NCBI RefSeq assembly: GCF_014653785.1 | Contig: NZ_BNAS01000003.1 | Span: 23,193-87,192, forward strand | Length of the DNA stretch: 64,000 nt | Reading direction: 5' to 3' | DNA from: Promicromonospora soli | Lineage (GTDB): Bacteria; Actinomycetota; Actinomycetes; Actinomycetales; Cellulomonadaceae | In this document: positions 17,450-24,701 of the stretch, in pieces | Layout of the letters: the number at the start of each line of letters is the position of its first letter | Position numbering within the stretch: the first letter of the stretch is position 1 | Position numbers and translations under genes: made by a program | The notes under the pieces: model-generated | Database searches by the model: none | What the model was told of the DNA's origin: nothing | The model's input: only the letters and a program-made list of their open reading frames with translations

Positions 17450-18342
17450 CCCGCCTGCCCCGCGTCGTCGCCACCGACCTCGACGGCACGCTGCTCCGCA
17501 GCGACGGCAAGGTCTCCGACCGCACCCGGCAGGTCCTCGCCGACCTGGACGCGGCCGGCGTCGAGGTGGTCTTCGTGACCGCCCGCCCGCCACGCTGGCT
17601 GACCCACCTCGCCGACACCGTCGGCGGGCACGGCCGCGTCATCTGCATCGGCGGTGCATGCGTGCTGGACGTCGCCTCCGGCGAGACGCTCGACACCTTC
17701 GGGTTCGACGACGACGCCGTGCGCGCCGTCGTGGCCGCCATCCGGGCGGCGCTGCCCCACGCCGCGCTCGCCTTCGAGCGGCCCGACGGCGTCACGTTCG
17801 ACCCGACCTACCCGAACCGGGAGCCGGCGCTCGACCCCGTCCTGTGGTCGGTGCCGGTCGAGGACACACTCGGCCTGGTCGGCGCTCGCGGACCGGTGTC
17901 CAAGATCCTCGCGCTCGACCCAGCGCGCATCCCTCCGCCGGGTATCCTCGCGGACCCGCCGGAGGAGATCCGTCTGGCGCAGGAGGAGTTCTTCGCAGCG
18001 GTGCGCGCCGCCGTGGGTGAGCATGCGCACCTGGCGTACTCGGGCGCCGTCGGCCTGGCCGAGCTCATGCCGCCCGGGGTCGACAAGGCTGCCGCCCTGG
18101 CCCGCTGGTGCGCGCGGCTCGGCGTCGACGCCGCCGACGTCTGGGCCTTCGGCGACATGCCCAACGACCTGCCGATGCTCACCTGGGCGGGCCGCGGTAT
18201 CGCCGTGGCGAACGCCCACCGCGATGTGCTGGCCGGCGCGGACGCCGTCGTCGGGCACCACGATGCCGACGGCGTGGCAGAGGAGCTGGCGGCCGTGCTG
18301 GCCCGGTCGGCCGGGGCGAGCGTGGGGGACCGGCGGGCCTAG
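17446..18342 (+). CDS. HAD-IIB (Cof-type) phosphatase
   Basis: A 298-aa cytoplasmic phosphatase of the HAD superfamily. Motif I, VVATDLDGTLL, carries the catalytic Asp pair. Motif II (VFVTARP), the motif III Lys (SKIL or DKAAAL) and motif IV (FGDMPNDLPML) are all present, with a large C2 cap between them typical of the Cof/YbiV class. The substrate is probably a sugar phosphate or nucleotide but cannot be set from sequence. TTG 17446 overlaps the toxin stop codon. TTG 17434 is an alternative. The overlap means it is translated from the toxin-antitoxin message. It ends convergent with, and overlapping, the PfkB gene. Confidence 0.85.
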   Translation: MTRLPRVVATDLDGTLLRSDGKVSDRTRQVLADLDAAGVEVVFVTARPPRWLTHLADTVGGHGRVICIGGACVLDVASGETLDTFGFDDDAVRAVVAAIRAALPHAALAFERPDGVTFDPTYPNREPALDPVLWSVPVEDTLGLVGARGPVSKILALDPARIPPPGILADPPEEIRLAQEEFFAAVRAAVGEHAHLAYSGAVGLAELMPPGVDKAAALARWCARLGVDAADVWAFGDMPNDLPMLTWAGRGIAVANAHRDVLAGADAVVGHHDADGVAEELAAVLARSAGASVGDRRA

Positions 18343-19196
18343 CCGTCCTCGTCGAGGAGCGGGCTCAGGTGCCGGCTGCCCAGGGCACGGGTCGCCTGGC
18401 GCGCACCCGCTCGGAGGCATTCCGCCGTGCCCGCGCCGCTGAGATGCGCCCCGAAGAAACCGGCGAAGAACGCGTCGCCGGCGCCGTTGGTGTCGAGCAC
18501 CTCCGCGCGCTCCGCAGGGCACTCGAACCAGCCCTCGGCGGTACGCGCGACGGCCCCGCGGGCGCCCAGCGTGCACACCACGGTGCTCGCCCCCCGCTCC
18601 AGCAGGGACGTCATGAGCTCGCGGTGGTCGTCCGTGCCGTCGTCGTTGAGGAAGACGTACGAGCACGCGTCGGCGAACGGCTGGTGGAACTCGGCGACGC
18701 CGTCGTAGTCATGCAGGTCGGTCCAGAGCGTGGCGCCGCTCGCGACGGCGGCCGGCAGCAGGTTCCGCCCGACGGCGCCCAGGTCCAGCACCACATGCTC
18801 AGCCGTAGCGACACGTGAGACGGCAGCGGGGTCGGGCTCGGGCGACGTGCCCGGGAGTGCGAGGTAGATCGAGAGGCGCTCGCCGGCGTCGGTCATGAGG
18901 TTCAGGTGCTGCTCGGACGGCCCGGCGACCCGGCGGGCCAGCACCTCGGCACCCAGCGCGTGCCTTAGCGCCGCGAGGATCAGGTCCCCCTCCGGATCGG
19001 TCCCGACGTCGGCGACGAGCGTGGCCACCACACCGAGGTCGGCGAGGTGCAGGACCTTGCCGGCGCTCGTACCGCCCAGCGTGCGCACGGACCCGCGCGC
19101 GAACACCGCATGCGGCCGGGGCTCGGGGAGGCGGTCGAGCAGGACCATCGTGTTCCACGCCGCAGGCCCGGCCACCACGATGCGAGGAGTGTTCAT
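18339..19196 (-). CDS. PfkB-family carbohydrate kinase
   Basis: A 285-aa ribokinase-fold sugar or nucleoside kinase. The N-terminal part has GGTSAGKVLHLADLGV (about residues 42-57), resembling the PfkB glycine-rich signature. The C-terminal signature DTNGAGDAFFAGFFGAHL (about 234-251) holds the catalytic Asp of the GAGD motif and the anion hole. The substrate is not determined. ATG 19196 is the first good start. The 3' end overlaps the convergent HAD phosphatase gene by 4 nt. No sugar transporter is adjacent, so the pathway is open. Confidence 0.87.
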   Translation of the reverse strand: MNTPRIVVAGPAAWNTMVLLDRLPEPRPHAVFARGSVRTLGGTSAGKVLHLADLGVVATLVADVGTDPEGDLILAALRHALGAEVLARRVAGPSEQHLNLMTDAGERLSIYLALPGTSPEPDPAAVSRVATAEHVVLDLGAVGRNLLPAAVASGATLWTDLHDYDGVAEFHQPFADACSYVFLNDDGTDDHRELMTSLLERGASTVVCTLGARGAVARTAEGWFECPAERAEVLDTNGAGDAFFAGFFGAHLSGAGTAECLRAGARQATRALGSRHLSPLLDEDG

Positions 19197-19252
19197 GCGC
19201 CCAACCCTGCCATCGGTCACCTCACCCTCGTCCCGCGCCGCGGTCCACACGA

Positions 19253-20206
19253 CTACTTCGGCGTCTCGAGCAGCACCACGTGCAGCTCCGCGAGGGCGGA
19301 CGGGTCGCTCACCAGGTCGACGGCGGCGATCCGCCCGTCGTGCACCACGAGGGCGAACACGCTGCGCGGCTCTCCGCCCGGCGCCCAGGCGAACCCGACC
19401 GAGCCACCGATCAGCGCGGGCACGGCAGCCGTCGCCCGACCCCGGAACGCCTCCGCCACCGCCGCCGCCCCGCGGACCTCGCGCGCCAGCAGGGGAGCGC
19501 CCCGGTCGGCGAACGCGGCCGCCGCCTCGACGGCGGACTGGTCGGCGCGCAGCACCACCTCCGGCGCGAGCAGTGCGAGCAGGCCCGCGAGGTCGCCCGT
19601 GCGCGAGGCCAGGAGGAACGCCTCGACCACCTGCCGGTCGGTTCGCGCGTCGCCGGCGGTCCGCGCCTCGGCGTCGGCACCACCCGCGGCGGCCTGAGCG
19701 GCAGGCCCGGACTGCACCCGACGCCGCCCGCGGCTCGCGAGCTGGCGCGCCGCCGCCACGGACCGGCCCAGCACGGGCGCTATCTGCTCGTACGGGACGG
19801 CGAACAGGTCGTGCAGCACGAACGCCAGGCGCTCGGCAGGGTCGAGGCTCTCCAGCACGATCTGCATCGCCACCCCGACGACGTCGGCCAGCTCCGCCTC
19901 CCGCGCCGGATCCGGGGAGCCCTCGTCCAGGATCTCCGGCGCGGTGTCGTCGGGCAGGCCGGACGGCAGGGGGCCCTCGCGGCGCGTCGACCGCGAGCGG
20001 AGCATGTCGAGGCAGATCCGGCCGGTGACCGTGGTCAGCCAGGCGGCGAGGTTGTCGATGTCCGCGTCGCCGGTGCGGTTCAGGCGCAGCCAGGTCTCCT
20101 GGAGCGCGTCGTCGGCGTCGTCGGGATTGCCGAGCAGCCGGTAGGCCACCGCACGCAGGCGGGGGCGGTGCTGCTCGAAGGCGGTGGCGAGTTCGTCGGG
20201 GCTCAT
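19253..20206 (-). CDS. ECF sigma factor with fused SnoaL-like domain (ECF41/SigJ type)
   Basis: A 317-aa sigma factor. Region 2 (about residues 8-75) includes DDADDALQETWLRL and AAWLTTVTGRICLDMLRSR. Region 4 (about 110-165) includes LDPAERLAFVLHDLFAVPYEQIAPVLGRSVAAARQLASRGR. A C-terminal NTF2/SnoaL-like domain (about 195-317) follows, ending near DPSALAEL. This fused domain marks the ECF41/SigJ groups, where it controls activity in place of a separate anti-sigma factor. The divergent neighbour is a carboxymuconolactone decarboxylase gene, the classic ECF41 partner, and an ECF41-type promoter motif lies between them. Confidence 0.9.
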   Translation of the reverse strand: MSPDELATAFEQHRPRLRAVAYRLLGNPDDADDALQETWLRLNRTGDADIDNLAAWLTTVTGRICLDMLRSRSTRREGPLPSGLPDDTAPEILDEGSPDPAREAELADVVGVAMQIVLESLDPAERLAFVLHDLFAVPYEQIAPVLGRSVAAARQLASRGRRRVQSGPAAQAAAGGADAEARTAGDARTDRQVVEAFLLASRTGDLAGLLALLAPEVVLRADQSAVEAAAAFADRGAPLLAREVRGAAAVAEAFRGRATAAVPALIGGSVGFAWAPGGEPRSVFALVVHDGRIAAVDLVSDPSALAELHVVLLETPK

Positions 20207-20207
20207 C

Positions 20208-20234
20208 TGTCACATCCTGCGTGTCGGGGGCGTC
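20208..20234 (+). promoter_or_regulatory. ECF41-type promoter of the CMD gene
   Basis: TGTCACA (20208-20214), 16 nt, then CGTC (20231-20234). This matches the -35 and -10 motif described for ECF41 sigma factors. It points toward the carboxymuconolactone decarboxylase gene, with transcription expected to start near 20241, about 60 nt before that gene. It lies 2 nt upstream of the sigma gene start codon on the other strand. Confidence 0.75.
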
Positions 20235-20302
20235 AAGGGTCTGACGGCGCGCAGAGCGCCGATGTGACCGGCCGGACCCTCGGCCACGACGATTGGATCG
20301 CG

Positions 20303-20821
20303 ATGACCACCGAGACTGCCACCCACGGCTTCGCTCCCGAAGCATCCGGCACGCCGCACCTGCGGACCGTGACACCCCGCATGAAGAACCCGGCCATGCT
20401 CGTCCCCGGCGGTGTGAAGGCGCTGGCCGGGCTGGGACAGATGGTCCACGGGCAGGGTGTGCCCGCGGCCACGCTCGAGCTCGTGCACCTCCGCGCCAGC
20501 CAGATCAACGGCTGCGGCTGGTGCATCGAGTACGGGATGCGGCAGGCGCGCAAGGCCGGCGAGTCGGAGGACCGTCTCGCGTCGGTGGCCGCCTGGCGCG
20601 AGTCGCCCTACCTCACCGAGGCAGAGTGCGCGGCGCTCGCGCTCGCGGAGGCGATGACTCGCCTCGCGGACAGCTCCGACCCGGTGCCCGACGACGTCTG
20701 GGCCGGCGCCGCGGAGCACTTCGACGAGCAGGCGCTCGCCGCGCTGGTGCTGCACATCGGGGTCACCAACCTCTACAACCGGCTCAACGTGACGACCCGC
20801 CAGGTGCCCGGCACCTGGTGA
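20303..20821 (+). CDS. Carboxymuconolactone decarboxylase/AhpD-like protein
   Basis: A 172-aa protein of the CMD/AhpD superfamily. The redox-type motif CGWCIEYG (about residues 71-78) has the CxxC pair followed by the usual E and downstream pattern of alkylhydroperoxidase-like proteins. Helices with LVHLRASQINGC precede it. The likely role is peroxide or electrophile defence rather than aromatic degradation, since no beta-ketoadipate genes are near. ATG 20303 gives MTTETATHG. It is divergent from the ECF41-type sigma gene and has its promoter motif, so it is the probable main target of that sigma factor. Confidence 0.9.
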   Translation: MTTETATHGFAPEASGTPHLRTVTPRMKNPAMLVPGGVKALAGLGQMVHGQGVPAATLELVHLRASQINGCGWCIEYGMRQARKAGESEDRLASVAAWRESPYLTEAECAALALAEAMTRLADSSDPVPDDVWAGAAEHFDEQALAALVLHIGVTNLYNRLNVTTRQVPGTW

Positions 20822-20829
20822 GCCCCCGT

Positions 20830-20873
20830 TGGTCGAGCTCGTCGAGACCCGGTGGTCTCGACAAGCTCGACCA
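20830..20873. repeat. Palindromic repeat of the GGTCGAGCTTGTCGAGACC family
   Basis: A 20-bp arm (20830-20849) is mirrored at 20854-20873 with one mismatch around CGGT. It lies between two convergent genes and can act as a bidirectional terminator. Single arms of the same sequence occur at 39516-39535 and 40568-40587, so it belongs to a dispersed repeat family. Confidence 0.8.
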
Positions 20874-20904
20874 GCGACACAAGCTCGGCCGGCGAAGCCC
20901 GAGG

Positions 20905-21861
20905 TCAGTGCACCCGGGGAACCGTCCGGGCCTGGCGGATCCCGTCGGCAGTGAGCAGCACGAGCGCCACCCACACGAGGAAGAACCCGACCCAGCGCGC
21001 CGGCGGCATGTGTTCCCCGAAGACGAGCAGCCCCACCAGGAACTGCAGGGCCGGGGCGAGGTACTGCAGCATGCCGACCACGGACAGCGGCAGACGGCGC
21101 GCCGCGGCGCTGAACATGAGCAGGGGCAGGGCGGTGATCACGCCCGCCGACATGAGGAGCAGCGAGTGGCCGACGCCGTGCCCGGTGAACGTCCCCGAAT
21201 CACCGAGCCACACCAGGTAGGCGATCGCGAACGGGGTGGCGACGACCGTCTCGACCGCCAGGCCGGGCAACGCTTGCACGGTGCGGCCCACGCGGTTCTT
21301 CACGAGACCGTACAAGCCGAAGGAGAGCGCGAGGCACAGCGAGATCCACGGCAGCCCGCCGAGCCCGGTGGACAGCACGACCACCGACGCGACGCCGCAG
21401 GCCACCGCCACCCACTGCACGGGGCGCAGCCGTTCGCGCAGGATCAGCACGCCGAGCAGCACCGTGATCACCGGGTTGATGAAGTAGCCGAGGGCGGCGT
21501 CGATCACACGGTCGGTGAGGACGGCGTGCACGTAGACCACCCAGTTGACGACGACCAGGGCCGACGCCGCAGCGAGGGTGCCAAGGGTGCGGGGCGAGCG
21601 CAGGGCAGTGCGGAAGTCGCCGAGCTGCCGGAGCACAGCAAGGGCGATGAGGCAGAACACGAGGCTCCACACGATGCGGTTGGCCACGACCTCGACGGCG
21701 CCCGCCGGCTGGAGCAGCGGGAAGAACAGGGGCATCCCGCCCCAGATCGCGAAAGCGCCGATACCGAGCGGCAGTCCCCAGCGATCACGGTGTTGTGTCA
21801 CGGCGTCACGATAGGTCTCGCGCGGCGGCCCCACCGCGGCGTCCGCTGTGGGCCTCGTCAC
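20905..21861 (-). CDS. rarD: EamA-family permease RarD
   Basis: A 318-aa membrane protein with ten predicted helices in two EamA repeats. The N-terminal half has the RarD signature region GAFAIWGGMPLFFPLLQPAGAVEVVANRIVWS-like (about residues 35-66). The mid-protein IDAALGYFINPVITVLLGVLILRERL (about 120-145) is conserved in RarD proteins. Substrates are not established for the family. ATG 21861 gives a polar N-terminal tail of about 28 residues. A shorter start is possible. It is convergent with the CMD gene. Confidence 0.88.
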   Translation of the reverse strand: MTRPTADAAVGPPRETYRDAVTQHRDRWGLPLGIGAFAIWGGMPLFFPLLQPAGAVEVVANRIVWSLVFCLIALAVLRQLGDFRTALRSPRTLGTLAAASALVVVNWVVYVHAVLTDRVIDAALGYFINPVITVLLGVLILRERLRPVQWVAVACGVASVVVLSTGLGGLPWISLCLALSFGLYGLVKNRVGRTVQALPGLAVETVVATPFAIAYLVWLGDSGTFTGHGVGHSLLLMSAGVITALPLLMFSAAARRLPLSVVGMLQYLAPALQFLVGLLVFGEHMPPARWVGFFLVWVALVLLTADGIRQARTVPRVH

Positions 21862-21926
21862 CTGGGCAGGGCATCAATTCGATTTCTCGCCGAGGCACGT
21901 GGGGCGCTATGGTTGGCTCCGTTCAC

Positions 21927-22008
21927 GGCTGGTTGCCCGAGCGGCCAAAGGGATCTGACTGTAAATCAGACGGCTCAGCCTTCGGGGGTTCGAATCCCTC
22001 ACCAGCCA
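21927..22008 (+). tRNA. tRNA-Tyr (anticodon GTA)
   Basis: The 82-nt gene folds with acceptor arms GGCTGGT/ACCAGCC, a TCTGA/TCAGA anticodon stem and anticodon GTA at 21961-21963. It has the long variable arm (about 13 nt) of bacterial tRNA-Tyr and a GGGTTCGAATCCC T-arm region. CCA is not encoded. A strong terminator follows 10 nt downstream. Confidence 0.95.
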
Positions 22009-22017
22009 CGTGAGTAA

Positions 22018-22058
22018 AAGTAGGGCGTGACCAGCGGAACGCTGGTCACGCCCTACTT
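22018..22058 (+). terminator. Terminator after tRNA-Tyr
   Basis: A perfect 19-bp stem (22018-22036 with 22040-22058) with a GAA loop starts 10 nt after the tRNA. The tail is TTCGTTGCC. The arm begins with AAGT and ends with ACTT, so the last pairs are A-U as in intrinsic terminators. Confidence 0.85.
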
Positions 22059-22201
22059 CGTTGCCAGCCGGTTGGCCCTTATCGCGGGGAGTGGGCCGAC
22101 GCCTTGGCCCAACCGGGCCGACCCCGCACAGAGCCCTGTCGGGCGGGTGGATCGACTCCGGTCTAGCCTCGATTTCATGGGTGGGGCATGTCGGGGGAAT
22201 C

Positions 22202-22594
22202 GTGGCGATTGACCAGCGGTCCATCGCCCAGGAGCCAGTTCAGCTGCTCGACGACGAGGAGCTGACCCACTACGGCTGCGCGGCGACCGGCCCGACGGTC
22301 TTCCGTGGGCCGAAGAGCGACGAGACCGAGGCGTCGATGCTCCGTGGGCGGATCACCGCGGCGGAGGCGGCCATCCTGGTTCGCAAGAAGTGGACTCCGG
22401 ACCCGCGCGACCGTGTCCGCTACACGACCGTCGGACACCTGCGCGACCTGAAGTTCGATGTGGTGCACACCCCGAACCCGAGCAACCCGGATCACGTCTC
22501 GGTGCGCGTTCCCCGCGTCGAGGGCCCGTGGAACGACGACGAGAGGGCCGAGCTCGAGAAGGCGTTCGACCTGTACGGGGATGGTGCGGCGTGA
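22202..22594 (+). CDS. Hypothetical protein, first of an unknown pair between tRNA genes
   Basis: A 130-aa protein of no family known to me. It is acidic, apparently soluble, and has no signal or membrane segment. The C-terminal half (RYTTVGHLRDLKFDVVHTPNPSN then HVSVRVPR) looks beta-rich and ends in an acidic helix. GTG 22202 is preceded by GGGGGA 5 nt upstream. It overlaps the next gene as GTGA, so the two proteins are made together. A small coupled pair between tRNA genes is typical of acquired cargo. A toxin-immunity or similar pair is possible but not shown. Confidence 0.6.
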   Translation: MAIDQRSIAQEPVQLLDDEELTHYGCAATGPTVFRGPKSDETEASMLRGRITAAEAAILVRKKWTPDPRDRVRYTTVGHLRDLKFDVVHTPNPSNPDHVSVRVPRVEGPWNDDERAELEKAFDLYGDGAA

Positions 22595-23046
22595 GCGTCA
22601 TCAACGGTGGTCGCGTCCACGACAGCTGGAGTGGTCACGTGGACGGGGGTCTTGTGCTCGACCTCTGGAACGGCCGCCCGACGGAGATACTCCTTCGTAC
22701 GGACGGGCAGCACTTCCTGCGTTGGCTCGTACTCGGCCAGAGCGAATCGGTCGACGTGTGGCTCCAGCTCGAGCTTCGTCCGGGGGAACCGGAGGACCTG
22801 CTGTACCCGGGCCCTCGCGATCTATGGGCCTTCGTGGGGGACCACAAGGAGTCCCAGGTCCTGATGTCACTCGTGCTCGACGACGTCGGGGTGCAGGCGT
22901 CGTTCGAGAACCCAGGCGGCGTCGAAGCGGTGACGAAGCTCCTTGCCTCGTTTGTCGAGTGGACCACTGCGCTCGCACATGAGGAAGGGCCGCAGAGCGC
23001 CGTCCTTCGTCGCGCGATCGAGGAGATTCAGGGCTTCCTGGGCTGA
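22591..23046 (+). CDS. Hypothetical protein, second of an unknown pair between tRNA genes
   Basis: A 151-aa acidic, apparently cytoplasmic protein (no signal peptide). The middle (about residues 30-105) alternates short beta-like strands and turns, with several Trp residues. The C-terminus is helical. I recognise no family. Size, acidity and tight GTGA coupling to the gene before it recall immunity proteins, but that is only an analogy. The next feature is the tRNA-Thr promoter, with no hairpin terminator between. Confidence 0.6.
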   Translation: MSVINGGRVHDSWSGHVDGGLVLDLWNGRPTEILLRTDGQHFLRWLVLGQSESVDVWLQLELRPGEPEDLLYPGPRDLWAFVGDHKESQVLMSLVLDDVGVQASFENPGGVEAVTKLLASFVEWTTALAHEEGPQSAVLRRAIEEIQGFLG

Positions 23047-23109
23047 CCAGTCTCGTTCCCGGGGACCCTCGGGCCGTCCCCTCCGGAACTCGCGAGCAAG
23101 GCGGCACAA

Positions 23110-23155
23110 CTCACACCCGATTCGATTTCACGCCAGGCCGGAGGCCATGTAGAGT
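23110..23155 (+). promoter_or_regulatory. Promoter of tRNA-Thr with upstream block shared with rpsL
   Basis: TTTCAC (23126-23131) and TAGAGT (23150-23155) are 18 nt apart and end 10 nt before the tRNA. The 15-nt block CTCACACCCGATTCG at 23110-23124 lies directly upstream. The same block occurs at 61378-61392 at the same distance from the rpsL promoter hexamers. Confidence 0.6.
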
Positions 23156-23165
23156 CTTCCTCGCC

Positions 23166-23238
23166 GCCCCGATAGCTCAGTCGGCAGAGCGTCTCCATGG
23201 TAAGGAGAAGGTCAAGGGTTCGATTCCCTTTCGGGGCT
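23166..23238 (+). tRNA. tRNA-Thr (anticodon GGT)
   Basis: A 73-nt gene with acceptor arms GCCCCGA/TCGGGGC, anticodon stem TCTCC/GGAGA and anticodon GGT. The T-arm is AGGGTTCGATTCCCT. The discriminator base is T. CCA is not encoded. Confidence 0.95.
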
Positions 23239-23324
23239 CTGTGATCGACGCGGGGTCGTCCGTCCCGCTCAGCGGCTTGCCGCTGGGGGAACAACGGCGG
23301 ACAACCTCGCGTTCAGTCACGCGC

Positions 23325-23398
23325 GGCGGGGTAGCTCAGCTGGTCAGAGCGCACGACTCATAATCGTGAGGTCGCGGGTTCGAGCCCCGCCCTCGCTA
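23325..23398 (+). tRNA. tRNA-Met, elongator type (anticodon CAT)
   Basis: A 74-nt gene with acceptor GGCGGGG pairing CCTCGCT through two G-U pairs. Anticodon stem CACGA/TCGTG and anticodon CAT at 23359-23361. Base 1 pairs with base 72, unlike the initiator tRNA, so this is the elongator form. A lysidine-modified tRNA-Ile(CAU) is formally possible. CCA follows in the genome sequence. Confidence 0.92.
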
Positions 23399-23484
23399 CC
23401 AAGCAAGTACATCCGTTCGGCGTCCACTGCCGGACGACGAGAAGACACATGGCGCCTCTCCCTCGAGGCGCGGAGGTGAGAGCC

Positions 23485-23655
23485 ATGGCAAGCAAGAGCG
23501 CGGATGTCCGCCCGAAGATCACGCTGGCGTGCGTGGACTGCAAGGAGCGGAACTACATCACGAAGAAGAACCGTCGTAACGACCCAGACCGCCTGGAGCT
23601 GGCGAAGTTCTGCCCGCGCTGCGGCAAGCACACGTCGCACCGCGAGACTCGCTGA
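23485..23655 (+). CDS. rpmG: 50S ribosomal protein L33 (zinc-ribbon form)
   Basis: A 56-aa protein of the large ribosomal subunit. The Cys pairs CVDC (about residues 15-18) and CPRC (about 38-41) mark the zinc-binding C+ paralogue. [23 protein letters not shown] is the standard L33 C-terminal core. ATG 23485 is chosen because GGAGGTGAG lies 5 nt upstream. The longer reading from 23449 is not conserved. It is followed by hadA and hadB, the same order as in mycobacteria. Confidence 0.95.
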   Translation: MASKSADVRPKITLACVDCKERNYITKKNRRNDPDRLELAKFCPRCGKHTSHRETR

Positions 23656-23680
23656 GTCTCGGTAGCAAGCTCACACCGAC

Positions 23681-24166
23681 GTGGCGAACGCTGACTTCGA
23701 GGGCCGGGCTTACCCGGCCAACGCTCCCTACTCCGTAGGCCGCGAGAAGATCCGCGAGTTCGCCAGTGCCGTCGGTGCCATGCACCCCGCGCACCACGAT
23801 CTCGTGGCGGCGCGGGGTTCTGGCTATCCGGACCTGGTCGCCCCGCCCACGTTCGCCGTGATCGTGGCGCAGCGCGCCGAGTCGCAGTACATCAGCGACC
23901 CCGAGGCGCAGATCGACTTCTCGCGCGTGGTCCACGCGGACGAACGCTTCACGCACCACCGCCCGATCGTCGCCGGTGACGAGCTGACGACGGTGCTGCA
24001 CGTGGACCGGATCGTCTCCCGCGGCCCCATCAGCATGGTGACCACGCGCTGCGAGATCTTCGCGCTCCCGGCGGGTGCCGAGGCCCCGGACCCGGAGGCT
24101 GATGCTCCCGGCGAGCCCGTCGCCACCGTCACCTCCACGCTCGCGATCCGCGGTGAGGACGCATGA
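23681..24166 (+). CDS. hadA: Hydroxyacyl-ACP dehydratase-like subunit A (FAS1-like/MaoC)
   Basis: A 161-aa single hot-dog protein similar to mycobacterial HadA. In HadAB the A subunit stabilises and positions the substrate while HadB carries the catalytic residues. The N-terminal YSVGREKIREFASAVG and the middle PPTFAVIVAQRAE segments are typical. Without mycolic acids the substrate is probably an ordinary or branched acyl chain, which is inference. Start is GTG 23681. The stop overlaps hadB (ATGA). Confidence 0.85.
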   Translation: MANADFEGRAYPANAPYSVGREKIREFASAVGAMHPAHHDLVAARGSGYPDLVAPPTFAVIVAQRAESQYISDPEAQIDFSRVVHADERFTHHRPIVAGDELTTVLHVDRIVSRGPISMVTTRCEIFALPAGAEAPDPEADAPGEPVATVTSTLAIRGEDA

Positions 24167-24585
24167 CCCGCCCCGACATCGCGACCCTCGCCGTCGGCGA
24201 CACGATCGGCAAGCGCACCGTCGCCTTCGACCGCGCGGCCCTCGTCCGCTACGCGGGCGCCAGCGGCGACTTCAACCCGATCCACTGGAACGACAAGTTC
24301 GCAGAGAGTGTCGGCCTGCCCGGCGTCATCGCGCACGGCATGCTCACCATGGGCACCGTCGTCGGCGTGGTGGCGGACTGGGCGGGCGACCCGGGCGCCG
24401 TCGTCGACTACCAGACACGGTTCACCAAGCCCGTCGAGGTGCCCAACCCGGGCACCGCGTCGATCGAGGTCACGGGCACCATCGGCGTGATCGACGCCGA
24501 GGCCGGCACGGTCCGTGTGGACCTCGCCGTCACCGTCGACGGGGCCAAGGTCCTGGGCCGCACGCAGGTGCTCGTCCGCCTCTGA
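24163..24585 (+). CDS. hadB: MaoC-type dehydratase (HadB-like catalytic subunit)
   Basis: A 140-aa hot-dog dehydratase. The hydratase 2 motif YAGASGDFNPIHWND (residues 26-40) carries the catalytic Asp and His. VIAHGMLTMG (about 50-59) is the conserved following segment. It should act with HadA to remove water from (R)-3-hydroxyacyl thioesters. ATG overlaps the hadA stop. The two genes follow rpmG as in M. tuberculosis, but the tRNA-Trp and secE that follow there are about 16 kb further on here. A palindromic repeat follows. Confidence 0.9.
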   Translation: MTRPDIATLAVGDTIGKRTVAFDRAALVRYAGASGDFNPIHWNDKFAESVGLPGVIAHGMLTMGTVVGVVADWAGDPGAVVDYQTRFTKPVEVPNPGTASIEVTGTIGVIDAEAGTVRVDLAVTVDGAKVLGRTQVLVRL

Positions 24586-24622
24586 GCATCAGACCCCAAG
24601 CTGACCCCCAAGTAGCCTTCCT

Positions 24623-24687
24623 TTGTTGTGGGCGCGATCGTTGCGCCTAAAACGGGCGCGTAGGCGCAACGATCACGCCCACAACAA
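24623..24687. repeat. Palindromic repeat, family A copy 1
   Basis: 26-bp arms (24623-24648 with 24662-24687, one mismatch) close a 13-nt loop AAAACGGGCGCGT. It sits between two convergent genes. Closely similar elements are at 28067-28135 and 42722-42788, with the loop and inner stem conserved. A role as bidirectional terminator or REP-like mobile element is likely. Confidence 0.85.
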
Positions 24688-24701
24688 CGAGGGACCGGCG
24701 G

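Noticed and set aside
23325-23398. Initiator tRNA-fMet reading of the CAT tRNA
   Set aside because: The first acceptor base pairs with the opposite base, while initiator tRNA has a mismatch there.
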